From JAQGJA01 sp965651535 (GTDB lineage: Bacteria > Pseudomonadota > Alphaproteobacteria > Micavibrionales > SZUA-601): DNA of 10,360 nt. This document shows, in pieces, positions 5,527 through 10,360 of the stretch (the stretch's first letter is position 1; each line of letters starts with the position of its first letter). Where the stretch lies: assembly GCA_965651535.1 (NCBI GenBank), contig CBFGSX010000053.1, positions 1 to 10,360 of the forward strand. Direction: 5' to 3'. Both the position numbers and the translations under genes were made by a program. Below the pieces are notes generated by a model, which saw only the letters and a list, made by a program, of their open reading frames with translations, ran no database searches and was not told the origin of the DNA.

Positions 5527-8500
5527 CTAGTCCTCTTCCTGGAGGAGCTCAAGGCGAAATACGTTCTGCACCTTATCCGTCATAGCCAGCAGGAAATTGG
5601 ATTTTTTCAACCCGAGATCATACAACGTTTTTTCAGGCAGGATCGTCCAGAAAGAGCCCGTCTGCCAAAAAGGCGAACTCTCGGAAAAGAAAAAGCTCCC
5701 ACCCGAAGAAAAACCCAACCATGACCCGTGTGGGCCGTTTTGCCCGACAACGGGTGCCGGGTTTTCCACCGTCGGCGGAAGGTTTGTCACCGGATCGGCA
5801 GCAACGCTGTAAAGGAAAACATTTCCGGTCTGGGTGACGGCAGAAGGCGGCAGGGCCAACCATGTCTGCCCATGAACAACACGATCTGCCACAAGCCCGT
5901 CGAGCGTATCATCCCCGGCGCGCACCGAATAGATCAGATAACGCCCGTCGCCCGGATCAATCGCGCCGTCGCCGACCGTATTGACAAAAGCCCCGCCCGT
6001 CGTCGCAAAGACAAACGGCGTGCCGCCGATTTCGGTTGTCGTTTGAATGCCGTTGAGAACAATATCCGCCCCGGTCAGGAACGTCACGGGATCGTTCCAC
6101 GTGTTGGCACCGATATGAATGTCGCCCGTCGCGTCGTCGCGCCCGAAAAGAACGGATGACCAGCCGTCCAGAATGCGTCCCAGCTCAATATCCATAAAAG
6201 AAAGCGTGCCGGCCTGGCCGTCGCCAAGGCCGATCGTCGTCCACGGATCCGCCCCCTGAACGACCAGATTTCCCGTCCCGGAAAGCGTCCCGTTCAAAAC
6301 AAGATCGGCATTCGTCTGGAAAATCATGTTTTTGCCGTTGGCAACAGTCTGCAGCCCATTGACGGTGATTTGGCCTTTGGTCACAAAGCGGACATTGTCC
6401 TGCCATGTGCCGGCATCGATCCGCAGGCCGGACGCCATATCCTCGGAGCCGAAAACAATCTCGGACCATCCCGGGGTGAACAAATTCGTCTCGTTCGTGG
6501 TGATCCGGATCGTGTTGCTATTGCTATTGACCCCCATGGTCACGCTTGTATCGGATGTGGGCATGATGGTCAAAATTCCGCTGCCGGTCAGCGTGTCGTT
6601 GATCGCCAGATTGGAACGGGTTTCAAAAGTCAGATCATGCGCGCCGACATCCTGCGCCCCGGCGATGGTGATGATACCCGTCGCGGAACGAAAAAGCATA
6701 TGGCTATCCCATGTGTTTTGCCCGACAGCCATGGCCGCCGTCGAATCCGCCCGCCCGAAAATAATATTGTCCCAACCACCCGACACGAAACGGGCAATCG
6801 CTGCGTTGCTGAGATTTACGGTGCCCGCCTGTCCCGTGCCGATCCCCATGCTCGTCGTCGTTGCCGATCCTTGAATAAGAAGCGTTCCGCTCCCGACCAA
6901 ATCGGCATTCAAAACGGGGCTGGCCCCTGTGAAAATTGTCAGGTTGTTTTCGCCGACATTTTGCACACCGTTGATATTAATCGCACCAGAACCGGTTAAA
7001 AAGCGAACAGAGCTTGACCAGTCGCGTGCACCGATATGCATCGCACCCGTCAACCCCGTATTACCGAAAGAGATCAAATTCCATCCGTCGATAATTCGAT
7101 CCAACTCGGCATTATCAATAAGGAATGTGCCGGCTTGCCCGTCTCCAATTCCTATTGTCTGCGCATTGTTTGAAGGTATAAAACTCAAAATTCCGTTGCC
7201 GATCAAATCCCCGCTTAAATTCAGGTTATCGTTATTCGTTCGCAGCACCAAATTGTTTTCACCCACATCCTGATCGCCCAGAATATGCAGCGCGCCGTTC
7301 CCGGTGCGCAGATCGACACTGTCCCGCCAGTTATACGCCCCGACGCGCATTTGTGCGGTAACGCCTATTCCACCGATGATGATATTCGACCAGCCGTCCA
7401 AAATCCGATCCAGCTCCTCGATAGTCAGGTTCAGCGTCCCGGCTTCTCCGGCCAGACCGATTGAAATGCCATTACCCCCGGAAATGGTCAGGACGCCCTC
7501 CCCTGAAATTTCAGCCCCCAGATTCAAATCCGAATTCGTCGTCAGGGTCAGGTTATTCGCCCCGGCATCGATCAGGCCGTTGACGCTCATCAACCCATTT
7601 CCGGTGCGGAAGGTGACATTGCCGTCCCAGCTTGACGCACCGATATTCATAGGCTGGGAGTTATTCGTCGTGCCGAAAATATAGTTCGACCAGCCATTCT
7701 TCATATTGGCGATTTCCTGATCGCTGAAATGAATGGTGCCGGTCTGGCCGTCGCCGAACCCCATCGAAATATTATTTCCCTGCGGAGTGATGGTCAGCGT
7801 CCCGCTTCCGGTCAACGTCCCGTTGATCTGTGGATCGACAGCCGTAGAGATAGACAGGTTTTGTGTCCCGGTATTGACCGGGCCATCAATTTTGACCGTC
7901 CCGCTCAGAGTCCGAAGAGTCGTATGCTGTGACACATTATAATTGGCAACTTCGACATCTCCGGTTGTCGACGTTGTACCAAAGAAAACATTTGTCCACG
8001 TTCCGGCAATCCGCGCCAGCGCGGCATCGTCGATCACCATATCCCCGGCGGCCCCGTTTCCGATCCCGATCGACCGCGCCAGATCTGTCGTTGTAAAGAC
8101 AAGATTCCCGGATGTTCCGATCAAATTCGCATGGATAACCGGGCTGACATTCGTCCGGATCGTCAGGCCCGTCGCGCCGGTATTCTGGTCTCCGTTGATA
8201 TGGATGACACCCGTATCCGACCGGAAAACCACCGTCGGAGTCCAGGTCGCCGCGCCGACATGTATATCGCCCGTTCCCGTCAGGGAGCCGAACTGGATAT
8301 TGCTCCAACTTCCAATAATCCGCGCCAGCTCGGCATCCGACAGATGCAGCGTTCCGGCCTGGCCGTCGCCGATGCCGATCGTGCCGGCATCATCGCGCGC
8401 CTGAATAAAAAGCGGCAAGGCATTACCGGAAATATTGGCGTTCAACTGCACATCGTTTCCGGCGATCAATGTCATGCCCGTCCCGGAGATCGCGGCATTG

Positions 8501-10020
8501 ATCACGATATCGTGATGCGCATCCAGGGTCAGGTTGTTCGCCGCCACCCAGTTGATGGCGTTGTCTACCGTGATCGTGCCGGGCTGGCTGCCACTTGCGC
8601 GCGTCTGGACGATGACGGCGCCGCTCGCCAGCGCATTTTGAAGCGTCGTGACATTCAATACCGAAGGTCCGTCATCCAGCGTCGGCTCAAAGGGCGAGGC
8701 CCCGCTTACGTTATTATTGCCGCCGTTTGAGATGACAATATCGGTCGGATCAAGCAGCAAAACGCCCGCCTGGCCGTTCACAGCCCGAAGATCGGCAAAT
8801 CCCTGATAATCAAGATGTCTTTTACCGGACACCTCGATAAAGCCGCCGTTTCCCTCCTCTGCGCCGCCGCGCGCCATCGCCTGACCATAGAAACGCGTGA
8901 TATCGTCAGACCAGAGAATAATCGTTCCGCCATCCCCACGACGGCGCGACGAAGCATTGAGGATCGCGTTGTGGCCGATATAAAGCTTGTCCGAGAGCGG
9001 CAACTCGCCCTGGCCTTGATAATCGCCACCGATATGAATCGTGCCGCCATCCGTGTCGCCGGACACGTCGATTGCAGCATTTCCCGTCAGCGCGATCAGA
9101 TCGGCGAGGATCGTGACATCGCCGCCCGCCTCGCCAACCCCTTGCCCGGCGGCAGTGATCACACCCTCGTTGAGAATGGTTCCAGCCTTGCGCGCCGTCT
9201 CGTTTTCAAGCCCCTTGGTGGTAACCGTTACCTTGCCCTTTTGTGTGCCGATTGTATTGGCGCGAAGCGTGCCGCTATTTTCGATCAACGCATCCACGGC
9301 ATGACGTGCCTGCGCCGCCGTGATCAGGATCGCGCCGCCATCCGCTTCGATCCGGCCGGTATTCCGGATCGTCTGCGCGGCGACAGCCTCGGAAACCTCG
9401 AGCTTGATCAGCCCGTCCCCAGCAAAGTCGATGGTATGAATATCGCCCGAGGCCAGTTGCACCTTGCCAAGCCGCGCCTCGATAACGCCGTGGTTTTCGA
9501 CGTGCGGCGCGACAAGACCGACAAGGCCGGCCTGTTTGGCAGTGATTGTGCCGTGGTTGATAATTTTTGCATCCGGGTTTCCGGGTGCTGTAAAAGCGAT
9601 CGCGCCGCCCGCCATAAAGTCCTGATCGCTTTGCAGATCGGAAGTCGTGGCGACAAGTCCCGCCACATCGACTTTTGATCCCGCCCCAAAGACGATGCCG
9701 TTCGGATTGATCAACACGACGCGGCCATTGGCTTGAATTTTCCCGTCGATTTGCGAGGGGTTATGATCGGCAATCCGGTTGACTGTCACGGAACTTGTGC
9801 CGGGCTGCACAAAGGTCACTTGTTCCGGCGCTGTCAAATTGAAACGATCCCACCGGATGATCGCGCGATCGCTTGACTGGGTGATCGTGGTTGCCGTGCC
9901 GCTTTGTGAAATCGCTGCCGCCCCGGCGGTCACGACCCCGTTTTCCGGCGCGGCCAAAGCATGCGGCGCCATCAGGGCTATCGCCGAAACGAGCGCCGTT
10001 GTATTAAGCAGGCGATACAC
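5527..10020 (-). CDS. TPS-type filamentous haemagglutinin exoprotein with tandem repeats
   Basis: This large secreted beta-helix protein of 1497 residues is probably a surface adhesin exported by two-partner secretion. The signal peptide runs to about residue 23-24 (ALMAPHALAA). A TPS secretion domain follows (about 25-300), with IIRWDRFNL, TVNRIADHNPSQIDGKI and LINPNGIVFGAG (103-114), the hallmark NPNGI region recognised by TpsB. Next comes a segment common in such proteins (GGDYQGQGELP at 331-341, TRFYGQAMARGGAEEGNGGF, LLLDPTDIVIS at 421-431, VTTLQNALASGAV). Residues 548 to about 1341 are about eight degenerate repeats. GDGRYLIYSVRAGDDTLDGL (about 1357-1376) and GNVFLYS resemble the post-repeat motif of other FHA-like proteins. 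The C-terminus is rich in Gly, Ser, Phe and Trp, with no recognisable anchor. The start is GTG 10020, with AGGGGGA six bases upstream. The substrate or receptor is unknown. No TpsB gene is visible. Confidence 0.9.
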   Translation of the reverse strand: MYRLLNTTALVSAIALMAPHALAAPENGVVTAGAAAISQSGTATTITQSSDRAIIRWDRFNLTAPEQVTFVQPGTSSVTVNRIADHNPSQIDGKIQANGRVVLINPNGIVFGAGSKVDVAGLVATTSDLQSDQDFMAGGAIAFTAPGNPDAKIINHGTITAKQAGLVGLVAPHVENHGVIEARLGKVQLASGDIHTIDFAGDGLIKLEVSEAVAAQTIRNTGRIEADGGAILITAAQARHAVDALIENSGTLRANTIGTQKGKVTVTTKGLENETARKAGTILNEGVITAAGQGVGEAGGDVTILADLIALTGNAAIDVSGDTDGGTIHIGGDYQGQGELPLSDKLYIGHNAILNASSRRRGDGGTIILWSDDITRFYGQAMARGGAEEGNGGFIEVSGKRHLDYQGFADLRAVNGQAGVLLLDPTDIVISNGGNNNVSGASPFEPTLDDGPSVLNVTTLQNALASGAVIVQTRASGSQPGTITVDNAINWVAANNLTLDAHHDIVINAAISGTGMTLIAGNDVQLNANISGNALPLFIQARDDAGTIGIGDGQAGTLHLSDAELARIIGSWSNIQFGSLTGTGDIHVGAATWTPTVVFRSDTGVIHINGDQNTGATGLTIRTNVSPVIHANLIGTSGNLVFTTTDLARSIGIGNGAAGDMVIDDAALARIAGTWTNVFFGTTSTTGDVEVANYNVSQHTTLRTLSGTVKIDGPVNTGTQNLSISTAVDPQINGTLTGSGTLTITPQGNNISMGFGDGQTGTIHFSDQEIANMKNGWSNYIFGTTNNSQPMNIGASSWDGNVTFRTGNGLMSVNGLIDAGANNLTLTTNSDLNLGAEISGEGVLTISGGNGISIGLAGEAGTLNLTIEELDRILDGWSNIIIGGIGVTAQMRVGAYNWRDSVDLRTGNGALHILGDQDVGENNLVLRTNNDNLNLSGDLIGNGILSFIPSNNAQTIGIGDGQAGTFLIDNAELDRIIDGWNLISFGNTGLTGAMHIGARDWSSSVRFLTGSGAININGVQNVGENNLTIFTGASPVLNADLVGSGTLLIQGSATTTSMGIGTGQAGTVNLSNAAIARFVSGGWDNIIFGRADSTAAMAVGQNTWDSHMLFRSATGIITIAGAQDVGAHDLTFETRSNLAINDTLTGSGILTIMPTSDTSVTMGVNSNSNTIRITTNETNLFTPGWSEIVFGSEDMASGLRIDAGTWQDNVRFVTKGQITVNGLQTVANGKNMIFQTNADLVLNGTLSGTGNLVVQGADPWTTIGLGDGQAGTLSFMDIELGRILDGWSSVLFGRDDATGDIHIGANTWNDPVTFLTGADIVLNGIQTTTEIGGTPFVFATTGGAFVNTVGDGAIDPGDGRYLIYSVRAGDDTLDGLVADRVVHGQTWLALPPSAVTQTGNVFLYSVAADPVTNLPPTVENPAPVVGQNGPHGSWLGFSSGGSFFFSESSPFWQTGSFWTILPEKTLYDLGLKKSNFLLAMTDKVQNVFRLELLQEED
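5998..8379 (-). repeat. About eight degenerate 101-104-residue tandem repeats inside the exoprotein
   Basis: Repeat starts (minus strand) are at about 8379, 8070, 7764, 7461, 7155, 6849, 6537 and 6234, giving unit lengths of 103, 102, 101, 102, 102, 104 and 101 residues; the eighth fades into the C-terminal region. A unit reads approximately: IGIGDGQAGT, then a short acidic stretch of the type SDAELxRI, then GWSNIxFG, then a TGxMxVGA-like strand and W, then VxFRTGxGxIxINGxQ, then GxNNLTLxT, and ends in LxGSGTLTI. The units are strongly diverged, so this is an old expansion. Repeat 7 has lost the GDGQAG turn (NSNSNT in its place). Consecutive strands with Gly/Asn turns suit a right-handed beta-helix. 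Confidence 0.88.
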
Positions 10021-10032
10021 GGCGAATCCCCC
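10021..10032 (-). promoter_or_regulatory. Exoprotein ribosome-binding leader, twin of 10237-10248
   Basis: The minus strand reads AGGGGGATTCGC, then C, then the GTG start at 10020. The same 12 bases precede the GTG start of the divergent lipoprotein on the plus strand. The strong AGGGGGA supports GTG 10020 as the exoprotein start. Confidence 0.8.
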
Positions 10033-10060
10033 TTACACCGTTTTTATTTTCATAGCTATT

Positions 10061-10113
10061 TACAATTTTAACAAATACGCCTGAATCACGCTTTAAAAAT
10101 GCATAAAATTGTA
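10061..10113. repeat. Perfect 10-bp inverted repeat in the divergent promoter region
   Basis: TACAATTTTA at 10061-10070 and its exact reverse complement TAAAATTGTA at 10104-10113 are separated by 33 bases. The centre-to-centre distance of 43 bp is close to four helical turns. A 9/10 copy, TAAAATTTTA, lies at 10186-10195. The right arm is part of a smaller dyad, CATA AAATTG TATG (10102-10115), flanked by A and T runs. The arrangement suits paired operator sites, but AT-rich DNA makes chance matches more likely. Confidence 0.5.
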
Positions 10114-10208
10114 TGTTTTTTCCCGTAAAACAGCGCTTTAGTTATGTTAATAAATACCCCTTATGGCTCAATATGGAAATATAGATAAAATTTTAATCAA
10201 ATTTCGCT

Positions 10209-10214
10209 TATAAT
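10209..10214 (+). promoter_or_regulatory. Candidate -10 box for the lipoprotein gene
   Basis: An exact TATAAT lies 34 bases before the GTG start and would give a leader of roughly 28 bases. No good TTGACA-like -35 hexamer is seen at 16-18 bp spacing (the region reads ATAAAATTTTAA), so expression may need an activator or the call may be chance. Confidence 0.45.
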
Positions 10215-10236
10215 AGGGTGGTAGTAATCTCGCTGC

Positions 10237-10248
10237 AGGGGGATTCGC
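10237..10248 (+). promoter_or_regulatory. Lipoprotein ribosome-binding leader, twin of 10021-10032
   Basis: AGGGGGATTCGC is followed directly by GTG at 10249. The Shine-Dalgarno core AGGGGGA is five bases from the start codon. It fixes the lipoprotein start and duplicates the leader of the divergent exoprotein gene. Confidence 0.8.
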
Positions 10249-10360
10249 GTGGATTTGGGTTTGAACCGCTTCTTATTGTGCTGTTGTCTGGGCGTGGCCC
10301 TGACGCTGGCGGGCTGTTTGCCGGGCAAGGAGCAGGAGAAGAAAGTCATCGTGCAGGCCG
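10249..10360 (+). CDS. Lipoprotein, N-terminal part, function unknown
   Basis: The first 37 codons are visible and the gene runs off the window. From GTG 10249 the protein begins MDLGLNRFLLCCCLGVALTL and continues AGCLPGKEQEKKVIVQA. This is a lipoprotein signal peptide: Arg7, a hydrophobic core, and an L-A-G-C lipobox with the lipidated Cys23, followed by a charged linker. After Cys23 the next residue is Leu rather than Asp, so the Lol avoidance signal is absent and outer-membrane sorting is plausible. Three consecutive cysteines (11-13) within the signal core are unusual. The gene is divergent from the TPS exoprotein and shares its ribosome-binding leader, so a role in surface assembly or adhesion is possible but unproven. 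Too little is present to name a family. Confidence 0.75.
   Translation, partial: MDLGLNRFLLCCCLGVALTLAGCLPGKEQEKKVIVQA

Larger units (their letters stand above)
10021..10248. promoter_or_regulatory. AT-rich divergent regulatory region between exoprotein and lipoprotein genes
   Basis: This 228-bp non-coding stretch is visibly far more AT-rich than the genes on either side. It must hold the promoters of two divergent genes. It contains a perfect 10-bp inverted repeat (TACAATTTTA / TAAAATTGTA), a related third copy, a poly-A/poly-T flanked dyad at 10096-10121, a consensus -10 hexamer towards the lipoprotein, and matching ribosome-binding leaders at both ends. For the exoprotein direction only weak promoter matches are visible (for example TTGTTA at 10069-10074 with GAAAAT at 10046-10051, 17 apart). 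Silencing by an AT-binding nucleoid protein is possible but not shown. Confidence 0.7.

Noticed and set aside
5998..8379. Periodic repeats considered as a CRISPR array or satellite DNA
   Set aside because: The period is about 306 bp, the repeats are in frame and diverged, and they are part of one continuous reading frame.
8815..9678. 287-codon open frame on the plus strand inside the exoprotein
   Set aside because: It is antisense to the well-supported TPS domain, rich in Arg/Asp/Ala as expected for a GC-rich shadow frame, and resembles no family.
10068..10160. Direct repeat TTAACAAATACGCC / TTAATAAATACCCC
   Set aside because: It is a 12/14 match in AT-rich DNA; too weak to call a separate element.

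Overview
The window looks like a chromosomal segment of a Gram-negative bacterium, most likely an alphaproteobacterium. The coding DNA is GC-rich, the genes are tightly packed with ATGA stop/start overlaps, and there is a two-partner-secretion (TPS) exoprotein, a lipobox lipoprotein and a Sec signal-peptide protein. The taxon is inferred from overall character only; there is no marker gene here.

Layout. (1) 1-651, + strand: C-terminal 216 codons of a CPA2-type cation:proton antiporter, converging on the next gene with a 9-bp gap. (2) 661-4569, - strand: a compact three-gene operon transcribed as ALDH7-family aldehyde dehydrogenase, then class III PLP aminotransferase, then DUF1338/HglS-type 2-oxoadipate dioxygenase/decarboxylase. 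The first two genes overlap by 4 bp. The last gene's Shine-Dalgarno sequence overlaps the aminotransferase stop codon. (3) 4643-5445, - strand: cutA overlapping by 4 bp a small exported four-cysteine protein of unknown function. (4) 5527-10020, - strand: a 1497-codon TPS-type filamentous haemagglutinin exoprotein with about eight degenerate tandem repeats of about 102 residues. (5) 10021-10248: a conspicuously AT-rich divergent regulatory region. (6) 10249-10360, + strand: the start of a lipoprotein gene cut by the window edge and easily missed.

How the genes work together. The three-gene operon reads like the lower half of lysine catabolism, in reaction order: 2-aminoadipate semialdehyde to 2-aminoadipate (ALDH7), to 2-oxoadipate (aminotransferase), to D-2-hydroxyglutarate (HglS-like). 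The semialdehyde-generating enzymes and the 2-hydroxyglutarate dehydrogenase are not in the window. The exoprotein and the divergent lipoprotein share a 12-nt ribosome-binding leader in opposite orientations, separated by an AT-rich region with inverted repeats, which suggests coordinated expression. No TpsB transporter is visible; it may lie outside the window.

Two starts were revised from the longest possible reading frames. The aminotransferase is placed at 3001 and the exported protein at 5134; both use ATGA overlaps with the upstream gene.
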